Of a DNA stretch of 15,813 bases, positions 1-7,005 are shown piece after piece; within the stretch, counting starts at the first letter, position 1; each line of letters begins with the position of its first letter. The stretch is taken from assembly GCA_018712705.1 (NCBI GenBank), contig DVGM01000052.1:1-15813 (forward strand), read 5' to 3'. Source of the stretch: Aphodousia faecalis. Its GTDB lineage: Bacteria; Pseudomonadota; Gammaproteobacteria; Burkholderiales; Burkholderiaceae_F. Made by a program: the position numbers and the translations under genes. Below the pieces are notes generated by a model. The model made no database searches, had not been told where the DNA came from, and saw only the letters and a program-made list of their open reading frames with translations.

Positions 1-41
1 TGAGTATAGCTAGTCAGTCTCAGGTAGGTTTTTCATAACGG

Positions 42-1130
42 TTGCGCTACGTTAATAACGACGCCTGTTATCCGGCCATTGTTGTCATCGGACAGTTGTT
101 GGATGCCGTTTTATCGAAAGATTTCGATCAGGATACGAGCGCGCTTTTGCTCGCGCAGACATGCGGACCGTGCCGCGCCACTAACTACGCGACACTTTTG
201 AAGTGGGCACTCAAAGACCTTGATATGGAAGAGCTTCCCGTTATCACTATCTCGACACAGAAGGTAACCGGTACGGAACACCTTCCGTTGGGACTTAAAG
301 GCATTAACCGAATCGCCTTGGGAGTGCTTTACGGTGATTTGCTGCAAAAGCTCTATCTAAAAACCCGCTCTTATGAGAAAGTACCGGGCAGCGCTCAGAA
401 GCTTTTAGATAAATGGCAAGCGATTGCCTGCCGAGATATTGATAAAGGTAAGAGTGCGCTTCGAGTCAATGCTTTACAAATGGCCAAAGAATTTGCCGCT
501 ATTGAATGCACTGACACGCCCAAACCTCAGGTCGGCATTGTGGGCGAAATCCTTTTGAAGTATCACCCGCAGGCAAACCTAAACATTTTGGAAGAACTCT
601 TTGCCGAAGGGGCTGAGCCGCGTTTAGGCGATATTTCGAGCTTTCTTTTGTATTGTCTCTACGATCCGATTTTCCAGGCTAAGGCGCTAAAGGGGCCCAA
701 GATGCGGGCTTTCACCTCTGGCCTATTTGTGCGGTACTTTGAATCTCTCAGAAGTATTGCCAACCAAGCTTTAAGCCAAGCAGGTTTCAATGGGATGCCG
801 ACACTTAAAGAACATCTGGCGCGTCTTAACAGCCTCATGTCTCCGGCCCAACAAGCCGGCGAAGGTTGGCTTCTTACCGCTGAAATGGTGGAATTTTTAG
901 GAACAGGCGCTCCCAATGTGCTCTGTCTGCAGCCTTTTGCTTGTCTGCCCAACCACATTACGGGTAAAGGCGTGATGCGGGTACTCAGACAGCTTTATCC
1001 GAACGCCAATCTGTGTGCCATTGATTTTGAAGCAGGAACTTCACATGCGAATTTCAGTAACCGCTTAAAATTATTCATGGCACAGGCTCGCGCTAACCAA
1101 TCAAAGCGCTCCCCCGATAAAGGACTGTAA
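42..1130 (+). CDS. 2-hydroxyacyl-CoA dehydratase activase-related protein, C-terminal part (possibly split or broken gene)
   Basis: About 362 residues resembling the C-terminal third of the very large (around 1400 residues) CoA-substrate-specific enzyme activase / DUF2229 / HgdB-like proteins linked to iron-sulfur 2-hydroxyacyl-CoA dehydratases. Landmarks from the TTG codon: YVNNDACYPA at residues 3-12, CGPCRATNY at 41-49 (the family usually has GGGCRATNY), a central VGIVGEILLKYHP block, and CLQPFACLPNHITGKG near the C terminus. The cysteines are candidate cluster ligands. Family knowledge: such proteins couple ATP hydrolysis to electron transfer, but the ATPase part is not in this window. 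Odd: the same frame is open from base 3 but closed by TAA at 36-38, just before the conserved LRYVNNDACYP stretch. No strong ribosome binding site precedes TTG at 42, only AGGTAGG about 14 nt upstream. It may be a separately translated piece, a nonsense or frameshift remnant, or a sequencing error. The next gene starts 2 nt after the stop. Confidence 0.8.
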   Translation: MRYVNNDACYPAIVVIGQLLDAVLSKDFDQDTSALLLAQTCGPCRATNYATLLKWALKDLDMEELPVITISTQKVTGTEHLPLGLKGINRIALGVLYGDLLQKLYLKTRSYEKVPGSAQKLLDKWQAIACRDIDKGKSALRVNALQMAKEFAAIECTDTPKPQVGIVGEILLKYHPQANLNILEELFAEGAEPRLGDISSFLLYCLYDPIFQAKALKGPKMRAFTSGLFVRYFESLRSIANQALSQAGFNGMPTLKEHLARLNSLMSPAQQAGEGWLLTAEMVEFLGTGAPNVLCLQPFACLPNHITGKGVMRVLRQLYPNANLCAIDFEAGTSHANFSNRLKLFMAQARANQSKRSPDKGL

Positions 1131-1132
1131 AA

Positions 1133-1897
1133 ATGGATCATCTCACTGAAGGCGGATTACTCATTATCACGCTTCCTGAGCAAGGAGCAGTGGGGCCACT
1201 GCCGTCGCACTACTTTGATCCACGAGCCAAGCAGGGAAAAATTCGCGACGCTTTAGTGCGATGGTTTTCCCTTTGGGGCATTCCCCTTTCAGGCTCCACA
1301 CATAATCCGACCTGGCTTGAAGCTCATACAACGGAAGTTGTATGGTGCGATTCTGTCCCAGCCGATCTGCACGGTCCGCAGACCGTTCGCTATTATGCTC
1401 AACATGCCGACCGCATTGTCGAAGCCATCGAAAAGTGCCGACCGAAAGTTATTCTTGTCTTAAGTGCCTATCTCTACGAGGCGATGGCAACAGAGGGTTT
1501 ATCTCAAAAGATTTCTACAGTGATCGGTAAAGCAAAAGGCGCTCCACGAAGAATCACAACCATGAGGCTAAAAGCGCTTGAGCAAAAATTTGAACATGCG
1601 CAAATGCTGATTCTTCCGACTCCCTCTAAAAACACCACAGACGACTACATCAGAAGTCTGAGTGCCAGTGTCCGAGAGACATTCGAAGCAGCAGGATTTA
1701 ACCTCAAAGACAATGGTGATGCACTTTTAGGAGCTGCTAAGGCACTGCTCGTTTTAGATGAAAAACGCACCATTGTCGCAATGCAAAATCGACTTCGTAT
1801 CGATGAGTCTCGGGCTAAAGCGTTGCTTGAAGCGATGCAGGAAGAAGGTCTCATCAGTCAACCTGATGAGAACGGAAGACGTTTTTTGAAGAAATAA
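1133..1897 (+). CDS. Unknown protein with C-terminal FtsK-gamma-like winged helix
   Basis: 254 residues; function not recognised. The ATG lies 2 nt after the preceding stop, with AAGGA about 9 nt upstream, so translation is probably coupled. The last 50 or so residues (about 203-252) look like the FtsK gamma winged helix: a helix containing RTIVAMQNRLRI, then ESRAKALLEAMQEEGLIS, then DENGRRFL, matching the family pattern 'Q..L.I...RA..L...ME..G.V......G.R'. In FtsK that domain reads KOPS DNA motifs, so DNA binding is plausible here. The N-terminal 190 residues contain WLEAHTTEVVWCD and a hydrophobic strand RPKVILVLSAYLYEAM followed later by MLILPTPSKNT. This alternating alpha/beta look vaguely recalls the uracil-DNA glycosylase-like fold, but I see no diagnostic active-site motif. 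No membrane segment or signal peptide. Convergent with gltX. Confidence 0.85.
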   Translation: MDHLTEGGLLIITLPEQGAVGPLPSHYFDPRAKQGKIRDALVRWFSLWGIPLSGSTHNPTWLEAHTTEVVWCDSVPADLHGPQTVRYYAQHADRIVEAIEKCRPKVILVLSAYLYEAMATEGLSQKISTVIGKAKGAPRRITTMRLKALEQKFEHAQMLILPTPSKNTTDDYIRSLSASVRETFEAAGFNLKDNGDALLGAAKALLVLDEKRTIVAMQNRLRIDESRAKALLEAMQEEGLISQPDENGRRFLKK

Positions 1898-1931
1898 AAA
1901 ATCCCGTGCAACTTGAAAAAAGCGCACGGGA
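1896..1931 (-). terminator. Intrinsic terminator of gltX
   Basis: Perfect 8-bp arms TCCCGTGC (1902-1909) and GCACGGGA (1924-1931) with a 14-nt loop. On the minus strand the hairpin is followed by six U residues (complement of 1896-1901), so it terminates gltX, whose stop is 24 nt away. No U-tract follows on the plus side, so termination of the convergent gene would be weaker. Confidence 0.8.
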
Positions 1932-1954
1932 CTTTGAGCAATACCAATACTCTA

Positions 1955-3364
1955 TCAGAGCATCTTCAAGCCGCTTTCGATATTGGCAATGACGGTGTCT
2001 TTACCAAACAATTCAAGCGTCTTATCAAAGACAGGCGAAATCTTTTCACCAAAGACCAGCACACGAATAGGCACTGCCACCACAGGCATCTTGATACCCA
2101 TTTCATCCATGATGCTCTTTAAAACACCGTAGATGTTTTCTGCGGTCCAATTCTCAACACCGCGGGCGCGTTCCAGGAAAAGCTTCACAGCTGCCAAGCT
2201 TTGTTCATTGGCAAGCACCTCACGCACAAGCGCTTCATCGCGCTGCAACGGGCGGTAGAAAATCATGCAGTTATCGGCAAGCGCTTCAAGCGTTTCGGGA
2301 CGCTGTTTGGTGATTTCCATCACACGAGCCAAATCAGCATGACCGTCAATCACACCGCCTCGAGCTTCGATGCGCGGACGCACCAAACGGGCAAGGCGAT
2401 CGTTGTCAGCCTCTGCGATATAGAGGTGATTTAAGTGATTGAGCTTCTTCGGATCCAAGCAAGCGGGAGACTTGGAGCAATGGCGCAAATCAAACCACTC
2501 GGCCAATTGAGCCTTCGTGAATTTTTCATCGTTGCCGTGGCCCCAACCCAAACGAGCAAGGTAGTTAACCAAAGCTTCAGGCAAATAGCCTTTCTTTTCG
2601 TAATCCATTACGCTTGCGTCGCCATTGCGCTTACTCAACTTACGATTATCCGGACCATTGATGAGCGGCAGGTGGGCAAATTCCGGCACTTCAGCACCCA
2701 AGGCCTTATAAAGATTGATCTGACGAGGGGTGTTATTGATATGGTCAGCACCGCGAACAACGTGGCTCACCTTCATGTCGATATCGTCAACCACAACAGC
2801 GAAGTTATAGGTCGGAATACCGTCACCGCGCATAATCACCAAATCGTCCAATTCGGTATTTTCAAAAGAAATCGGGCCATAGACCATGTCATTCCAGGTA
2901 ACCGTGCCGGTATCGGGATTGCGGAAGCGGATCACAGGCGTGATGCCTTCCGGAATCGGACGGCCGACACAATTTTCAGGACGCCAGCGACCGTCGTAAC
3001 GGGGCTTAATCTTCTTGGCCATCTGTTCTTCGCGCAAGGCTTCCAACTCTTCCTTGGTGGCGTAGCACTTATAAGCCAAACCCTTTTCGAGCATCATATC
3101 GACCACTTCTTTATAGCGGTTCAAACGATCCATTTGGTAGATAGGACCTTCGTCGTAATCGAGTTCCAACCACTTCATGCCATTGATGATCACGTCAACG
3201 GCTTCTTGCGTGGAGCGCTCCTGGTCCGTATCTTCGATACGAAGGAGGAACTTGCCGCCTACAAAGTGGCGTGCATAGGCCCAGCAGTAAATAGCCGTGC
3301 GGGCGGTGCCCAAGTGCATCATTCCGGTCGGAGACGGTGCGATACGCGTGCGAATTTCTTTCAT
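1955..3364 (-). CDS. gltX: Glutamyl-tRNA synthetase
   Basis: 469 residues, normal length for bacterial GluRS. Charges tRNA-Glu with glutamate in the cytoplasm, a class I aminoacyl-tRNA synthetase. Seen: the HIGH-type signature in APSPTGMMHLGTARTA (His17), RIEDTDQER at 42-50, YNFAVVVDDIDM before HVVRGADHI, and the KMSKS-type loop KLSKR at 242-246. The C-terminal half is the helical anticodon-binding region. The zinc-binding cysteine knuckle of E. coli GluRS is not retained (only Cys100 in KCYATKEELEAL, then Cys132), as in many zinc-free GluRS. The ATG is the natural start: the homologous IRTRIAPSPTG segment begins three residues later. Only a weak Shine-Dalgarno (TAAGAC) is visible. It lies downstream of rplT but has its own promoter and terminator, so it is a separate unit. 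Confidence 0.98.
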   Translation of the reverse strand: MKEIRTRIAPSPTGMMHLGTARTAIYCWAYARHFVGGKFLLRIEDTDQERSTQEAVDVIINGMKWLELDYDEGPIYQMDRLNRYKEVVDMMLEKGLAYKCYATKEELEALREEQMAKKIKPRYDGRWRPENCVGRPIPEGITPVIRFRNPDTGTVTWNDMVYGPISFENTELDDLVIMRGDGIPTYNFAVVVDDIDMKVSHVVRGADHINNTPRQINLYKALGAEVPEFAHLPLINGPDNRKLSKRNGDASVMDYEKKGYLPEALVNYLARLGWGHGNDEKFTKAQLAEWFDLRHCSKSPACLDPKKLNHLNHLYIAEADNDRLARLVRPRIEARGGVIDGHADLARVMEITKQRPETLEALADNCMIFYRPLQRDEALVREVLANEQSLAAVKLFLERARGVENWTAENIYGVLKSIMDEMGIKMPVVAVPIRVLVFGEKISPVFDKTLELFGKDTVIANIESGLKML

Positions 3365-3399
3365 TTTGTCTTATTAGAAACGATTAAGAGAATTTGTTG

Positions 3400-3428
3400 A
3401 TTTTAAGCCATCGCAAAGGCTTCGTCTA
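3400..3428 (-). promoter_or_regulatory. Candidate sigma-70 promoter for gltX
   Basis: On the minus strand: -35 TAGACG (3423-3428, 4 of 6 to TTGACA), 17-bp spacer, -10 TAAAAT (3400-3405, 5 of 6). Predicted start near 3393 gives a leader of about 30 nt before the gltX ATG. Confidence 0.45.
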
Positions 3429-3452
3429 GAAAAGTGAGAACATTCGGTGTGT

Positions 3453-3487
3453 TTTTCCACAATTTTTGTGAACAACATTGTGGACAA
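3453..3487. promoter_or_regulatory. Cluster of DnaA-box-like motifs with inverted symmetry
   Basis: TTTTCCACA at 3453-3461 fits the relaxed DnaA box TTWTNCACA. On the opposite strand lie TTGTTCACA (complement of 3467-3475) and TTGTCCACA (complement of 3479-3487), each with one mismatch at position 3. The arms TCCACAA (3456-3462) and TTGTGGA (3478-3484) form a perfect inverted repeat. The cluster sits just upstream of the predicted gltX promoter and downstream of the rplT terminator. DnaA binding is inferred from motif form only. Confidence 0.35.
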
Positions 3488-3532
3488 CTTTGGGAATTCT
3501 TGGGGAAAAAGGTGTGCAAAAAGTGCGGCGAA

Positions 3533-3570
3533 TAAAAAAAGAACCGCTTGCTCAATGGCTTGCGGCTCTT
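3533..3570 (-). terminator. Intrinsic terminator of rplT (end of thrS-infC-rpmI-rplT)
   Basis: On the minus strand AAGAGCCGC pairs with GCGGTTCTT (9 bp, one G-U) around a 14-nt loop that contains a further GC/GC pairing, followed by seven U residues (complement of 3534-3540). It begins 27 nt after the rplT stop. Confidence 0.85.
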
Positions 3571-3596
3571 CTTTTATAAAACTCGTTCAGAACGAA

Positions 3597-3947
3597 TTAC
3601 AGGCTCTTCACCTTTTCCACGAGGCTGGCAAAGCCGGCCTTGTCGAAGATAGCCATATCGGAAAGAACCTTACGGTCCAAAGCGATGTTAGCCTTCTTCA
3701 AGCCGTTCATGAACACGCTGTAGGTCATGCCGTTGGCGCGAGCGCCGGCATTGATACGAGCGATCCACAAGCGACGGAAAACGCGCTTCTTATTGCGACG
3801 GTCACGGTAAGCGTACTGACCGGCCTTCATCACCGCTTGCTTGGCAACGCGGAAAACATTATTGCGACGAAGAATGAAACCCTTGGAGAGTTTCATAATC
3901 TTCTTATGACGTGCACGAGCGGTTACACCACGTTTTACTCTGGGCAT
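3597..3947 (-). CDS. rplT: 50S ribosomal protein L20
   Basis: 116 residues, standard L20 length. Early 23S rRNA-binding assembly protein of the large subunit and, in characterised bacteria, translational repressor of its own operon. Seen: start MPRVKRGVTARARHKKIMKLSKGF, core VAKQAVMKAGQYAYRDRRNKKRVFRRLWIARINAGAR, then NGLKKANIALDRKVL, all hallmark L20 segments. The N-terminal basic extension that binds rRNA is intact. A very strong Shine-Dalgarno AGGAGGA lies 6 nt before the ATG. The gene follows rpmI by 16 nt and is the last gene of the operon before a terminator; pheS and pheT, often next, are missing. Confidence 0.99.
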   Translation of the reverse strand: MPRVKRGVTARARHKKIMKLSKGFILRRNNVFRVAKQAVMKAGQYAYRDRRNKKRVFRRLWIARINAGARANGMTYSVFMNGLKKANIALDRKVLSDMAIFDKAGFASLVEKVKSL

Positions 3948-3963
3948 CTTTCTCTCCTCCTAA

Positions 3964-4161
3964 TTAGGCGTAGGGCAACATACGATGGATGGACTTGCTG
4001 TCAGAGTCGTGAATGGTGACCATTCCGCGCAAATGACGCTTGTTCTTCGTCGTACGATGGGAAAGAATGTGACGCTTGGTAGCGTGAGCACGCTTAATGG
4101 AGCCGCCGGAGCGCACTTTAAAGCGCTTAGAGGCAGCCTTCTTCGTTTTCATCTTCGGCAT
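3964..4161 (-). CDS. rpmI: 50S ribosomal protein L35
   Basis: 65 residues, standard L35 length. Small, highly basic component of the large ribosomal subunit. Seen: MPKMKTKKAASKRFKVRSGGSIKRAHATKRHILSHRT, then NKRHLRG near residues 40-46, all typical. AAAAGGAA is centred about 13 nt before the ATG. It sits between infC and rplT. The 176-nt gap upstream carries strong RNA folding potential (see 4189-4318) and, in the known operons, is where L20 represses rpmI-rplT translation. Confidence 0.98.
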   Translation of the reverse strand: MPKMKTKKAASKRFKVRSGGSIKRAHATKRHILSHRTTKNKRHLRGMVTIHDSDSKSIHRMLPYA

Positions 4162-4188
4162 TTGACCGATTTCCTTTTGTTATTAGAT

Positions 4189-4318
4189 GATCACCGGTGC
4201 TTTCACACCTTGCGAAAGACTTGTCAACCGGATCTCACTTGTTATAGGCCGAGTCCCATTTTGCCTTATCGCGACACACAAAAAAGTCCGCGAGGGATTC
4301 TAAAAAGAATGACTCGGC
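4189..4318 (-). promoter_or_regulatory. Structured infC-rpmI leader, candidate L20 translational operator
   Basis: An outer stem GCCGAGTC/GACTCGGC (4248-4255 with 4311-4318, 8 bp perfect) encloses two hairpins: ATTCT/AGAAT with a 4-nt loop (4297-4310) and CGCG/CGCG extended by CCT/AGG across a 3-nt bulge (4264-4295). The result looks like a three-way junction. Nearer rpmI, GATC plus ACCG (4189-4196) can pair with CGGATC (4229-4234) flanks, a second stem-loop ending about 10 nt from the Shine-Dalgarno. L20 feedback through RNA structures in this operon is established in E. coli and Bacillus; that this fold is the operator is inference. Confidence 0.5.
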
Positions 4319-4337
4319 TACGAAACTGCGAATGATA

Positions 4338-4859
4338 TTACTTTTTGCGTTTAGGCGCAAGTACCATAATCATCTGGCGGCCTTCAAGTTTCGGGAATTG
4401 TTCCACTTGAGCAATTTCTGCCAGATCTTCGCGAATGCGTGTGAGCACATCTTGGCCTAAATCCTGATGGGCCATTTCACGACCGCGGTAACGAAGCGTC
4501 ACTTTTGCCTTGTTGCCGTCACCCAAGAAGCGGATGAGCGCGCGAAGCTTCGTTTGATAGTCATTTTCATCGGTGGCCGGACGGAACTTCACTTCCTTGA
4601 CCTGAATGACCTTTTGCTTGGCCTTCATTTCCTGTTGGCGCTTTTGTTCTTGATAACGGAACTTGCCGTAGTCCATCAAGCGGCAAACAGGAGGATTAGC
4701 CTTAGCGGCCACTTCCACCAAATCCACCCCCGCTTCTTCGGCCATGGCCAAAGCTTCGGAAGTGCGCACAATACCGATTTGGGTGCCATCGACACCCGTC
4801 AAGCGAATTTCAGGCACGCGAATCTCACGATTGATTCGGTGCGTACGTTCTTGAGCTAT
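4338..4859 (-). CDS. infC: Translation initiation factor IF-3, rare ATA start
   Basis: 173 residues from ATA, the usual IF3 size. Binds the 30S subunit, prevents premature 50S joining and checks start-codon fidelity. Seen: RINREIRVPEIRLTG opening the N-domain, then DLVEVAAKANPPVCRLMDYGKFRY (interdomain region), KEVKFRPATDENDYQTK and GDGNKAKVTLRYRGREMAH of the C-domain, ending MIMVLAPKRKK. The frame is open upstream to an ATG at 4964, but that extension (35 residues) has no IF3 character and bypasses the good ribosome site. AGGAG (complement of 4867-4871) lies 7 nt before ATA (4857-4859) and 4 nt before ATC (4860-4862), so ATA is preferred and ATC possible. Non-AUG starts for infC are known (AUU in E. 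coli) and allow IF3 to repress its own synthesis. Follows thrS by 199 nt. Confidence 0.96.
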   Translation of the reverse strand: MAQERTHRINREIRVPEIRLTGVDGTQIGIVRTSEALAMAEEAGVDLVEVAAKANPPVCRLMDYGKFRYQEQKRQQEMKAKQKVIQVKEVKFRPATDENDYQTKLRALIRFLGDGNKAKVTLRYRGREMAHQDLGQDVLTRIREDLAEIAQVEQFPKLEGRQMIMVLAPKRKK

Positions 4860-4866
4860 GATCGTT

Positions 4867-4871
4867 CTCCT
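4867..4871 (-). promoter_or_regulatory. Shine-Dalgarno that fixes the infC start
   Basis: AGGAG on the minus strand, 7 nt from ATA and 4 nt from ATC. No ATG, GTG or TTG occurs at suitable spacing, which makes a rare start codon the only sensible reading. The transcript just upstream has small hairpins AGCGC/GCGCT (4898-4910) and TGTC/GACA (4885-4898, sharing base 4898). Confidence 0.75.
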
Positions 4872-4991
4872 AAAAACTCTACATTGTCGCGCAAGACAGC
4901 GCGAAGCGCTCACTTTACCACTTTTTGTTTGATTTTTGGTGAGCAAAAACTTAAAAAACAACACAAAAAAGCAATTTTTTCACTTCACGAC

Positions 4992-5036
4992 ACCAAAACA
5001 CCCGACCGCGAATGCTTCACGAGCCGGGTGTTTGGT
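4992..5036 (-). terminator. Hairpin between thrS and infC, probable partial terminator
   Basis: Stem AAACACCCG (4996-5004) with CGGGTGTTT (5025-5033), extended by ACC/GGT across a one-base bulge. An inner helix on the minus strand pairs CGUGAA with UUCGCG. The U-run is short (UUUU, inside the stem), so termination may be incomplete, letting some thrS transcripts continue into infC. I see no convincing separate infC promoter in the 199-nt gap. Confidence 0.6.
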
Positions 5037-5058
5037 CAAACTGAAAAAATCACTTCAA

Positions 5059-6972
5059 TCAGTTATTGACCTTTTGGGCGTTTTCATCAACCACACGAGC
5101 GATGAAATCTTCAAGTTTCATGACACCCAAGTCCTTGCCGCCGCGAGCACGGACGGCAACCGTTCCGGCTTCACGTTCCTTTTCACCGACAACAACAATG
5201 TAAGGAATCTTCTGCAAGCTCAATTCACGAATCTTGTAGTTGATCTTTTCATTGCGAACGTCTTTTTGAACACGAAGACCGGCTGCCTTCATCTTGGCGG
5301 CGATTTCATCAACGTAATCGGCCTGATGTTCAGTAATGTTGGCGATGGCCACTTGAACCGGGGCCAACCATACAGGCATAGCGCCCGCGTAGTGTTCAAT
5401 CAGCATACCGATCCAACGTTCAAGAGAACCGATGATGGCACGGTGCAACATCACAGGCGTCTTTCTCGTATTGTCTTCGGCCACGTATTCAGCACCCAAG
5501 CGACCCGGCATTTGGAAGTCGACCTGAATCGTGCCGCACTGCCAAGAGCGACCCAAACAGTCCTTTAAGTGGTACTCGATCTTCGGACCGTAGAAAGCGC
5601 CTTCACCGGGCAAAATGTCATACTTCAGACCAAGCGCATCCAAACTTTGCATCAAAGCGGCTTCGGCTTTGTCCCAAGCGGCATCTTCACCGATACGCAT
5701 GGCAGGACGCGTGGCCACTTTGTAGGCAATATTGTCAAAACCGAAGGTGTGATACACCTCTTTAACCAACTTGGAATAAGCTTCACATTCGGCCAAAATC
5801 TGATCTTCGGTACAGAAAATATGGCCGTCATCCTGCGTGAAGCCTCTGACGCGCATCAAACCATGCAAAGAGCCCGACGGTTCATTGCGGTGGCATTGAC
5901 CGAATTCACCGATACGCATCGGCAAATCGCGATAGCTGCGCAAAGCGGAGTTGAAAATCTGAATGTGACCCGGGCAGTTCATGGGCTTTAAGGCGTAGTA
6001 ACGGTTTTCAGACTCCGTCGTGAACATATTTTCACGATACTTGGCCCAGTGGCCGGAACGTTCCCAAAGCGAGCGGTCAAGCACTTGAGGCGCTTTAACT
6101 TCGTCGTAGCCGTTATCTTGATAAATCGTACGCATGTACTTTTCAACTTGCTGCCACAAAGCCCAGCCCTTGGCATGCCAGAAAATCATGCCCGGCGCTT
6201 CTTCCTGCAAGTGGAAGAGATCCAATTCCTTGCCCAAGCGACGGTGGTCACGCTTTTCCGCTTCTTCAAGCATCGTGAGGTAGGCTTTGAGGTCATCTTT
6301 TTTGAGCCAAGCGGTGCCGTAAATGCGTTGCAGCATTTCGTTTTTGGAGTCACCCCTCCAGTAGGCACCGGCCACTTTCATGAGCTTGTGCACCTTCAAT
6401 TTACCCGTGCTCGGCACGTGAGGGCCGCGGCAAAGGTCAACGAAGTCACCTTGTTCATAAAGCGAAATCGTTTCACCTTCCGGAATCGCTTCAATGAGCT
6501 CAGCCTTATATTTTTCACCGAGTCCGAGGAAGAATTTGATCGCGTCTTCACGCTTCATTTCCTTGCGAACGATCGGGATATTTTTAGCGGCCAACTCATC
6601 CATGCGCTTTTCGATGGCCGTCAAATCTTCGGGCGTAAACGGACGCTTGTAGGAAAAGTCATAGTAAAAACCGTTTTCGATAGCCGGTCCAATCGTCACC
6701 TGAGCATCGGGATAGAGCTCTTTGACAGCCTGAGCCATCAAGTGAGCGGTAGAGTGACGAACGATTTCGAGCGCTTCAGGATCCTTTTCTGTGATGATGG
6801 CCAATGTGGCGTCGTGGTCAATGACGGTGGAGGTATCCACCAACTTATCATCAAGACGTGCGGCAATTGCGGCTTTGCCAAGGCTCGTGCTGATGCTCTT
6901 GGCTACATCGGCGACCGACACAGCCGATTCAAATTCTCGTTTGGAACCGTCTGGAAGCGTTACGAATAGCAT
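5059..6972 (-). CDS. thrS: Threonyl-tRNA synthetase
   Basis: 637 residues, full length for bacterial ThrRS. A cytoplasmic class II synthetase that charges tRNA-Thr and edits mischarged serine. Domains: TGS domain about 1-61; editing domain about 62-225 with HSTAH (His73, His77) and Cys181 and His185 in CRGPH; catalytic core about 240-535 with zinc ligands Cys333 (MNCPGH), His384 (FTQDDGHIF) and His510 (VMLHRAIIGSLERW); class II motif 2 in RNEPSGSLHGLMRVRGFTQDD; C-terminal anticodon-binding domain from about 540 (VWLAPVQVAIANI to the end). Start ATG has AAGGAATGG just upstream. First gene of the translation operon; its expression appears to be controlled by the threonine attenuator in its leader (7006-7156). 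Confidence 0.99.
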   Translation of the reverse strand: MLFVTLPDGSKREFESAVSVADVAKSISTSLGKAAIAARLDDKLVDTSTVIDHDATLAIITEKDPEALEIVRHSTAHLMAQAVKELYPDAQVTIGPAIENGFYYDFSYKRPFTPEDLTAIEKRMDELAAKNIPIVRKEMKREDAIKFFLGLGEKYKAELIEAIPEGETISLYEQGDFVDLCRGPHVPSTGKLKVHKLMKVAGAYWRGDSKNEMLQRIYGTAWLKKDDLKAYLTMLEEAEKRDHRRLGKELDLFHLQEEAPGMIFWHAKGWALWQQVEKYMRTIYQDNGYDEVKAPQVLDRSLWERSGHWAKYRENMFTTESENRYYALKPMNCPGHIQIFNSALRSYRDLPMRIGEFGQCHRNEPSGSLHGLMRVRGFTQDDGHIFCTEDQILAECEAYSKLVKEVYHTFGFDNIAYKVATRPAMRIGEDAAWDKAEAALMQSLDALGLKYDILPGEGAFYGPKIEYHLKDCLGRSWQCGTIQVDFQMPGRLGAEYVAEDNTRKTPVMLHRAIIGSLERWIGMLIEHYAGAMPVWLAPVQVAIANITEHQADYVDEIAAKMKAAGLRVQKDVRNEKINYKIRELSLQKIPYIVVVGEKEREAGTVAVRARGGKDLGVMKLEDFIARVVDENAQKVNN

Positions 6973-7005
6973 TTTTCCATTCCTTATTCTTCGGTATAAA
7001 TCTAT

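Noticed and set aside
1133..1300. Uracil-DNA glycosylase assignment for the gene at 1133
   Set aside because: General alpha/beta look only; none of the catalytic motifs of the known UDG families is visible.
2435..3400. Long open frame (321 codons) on the plus strand across gltX
   Set aside because: Exactly antisense to gltX, with His/Val/Asn-rich composition typical of the reverse frame of a coding region; gltX itself is unmistakable.
4222..4227. TTGACA on the minus strand as a -35 box for rpmI-rplT
   Set aside because: No -10-like sequence at 16-18 bp spacing.
4860..4964. ATG-initiated N-terminal extension of IF3
   Set aside because: The 35 extra residues have no IF3 homology, and the strong AGGAG lies inside the extension right before ATC-ATA, where homology begins.
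6049..6969. Long open frame (306 codons) on the plus strand across thrS
   Set aside because: Mirror frame of thrS with no recognisable motif or own ribosome site.
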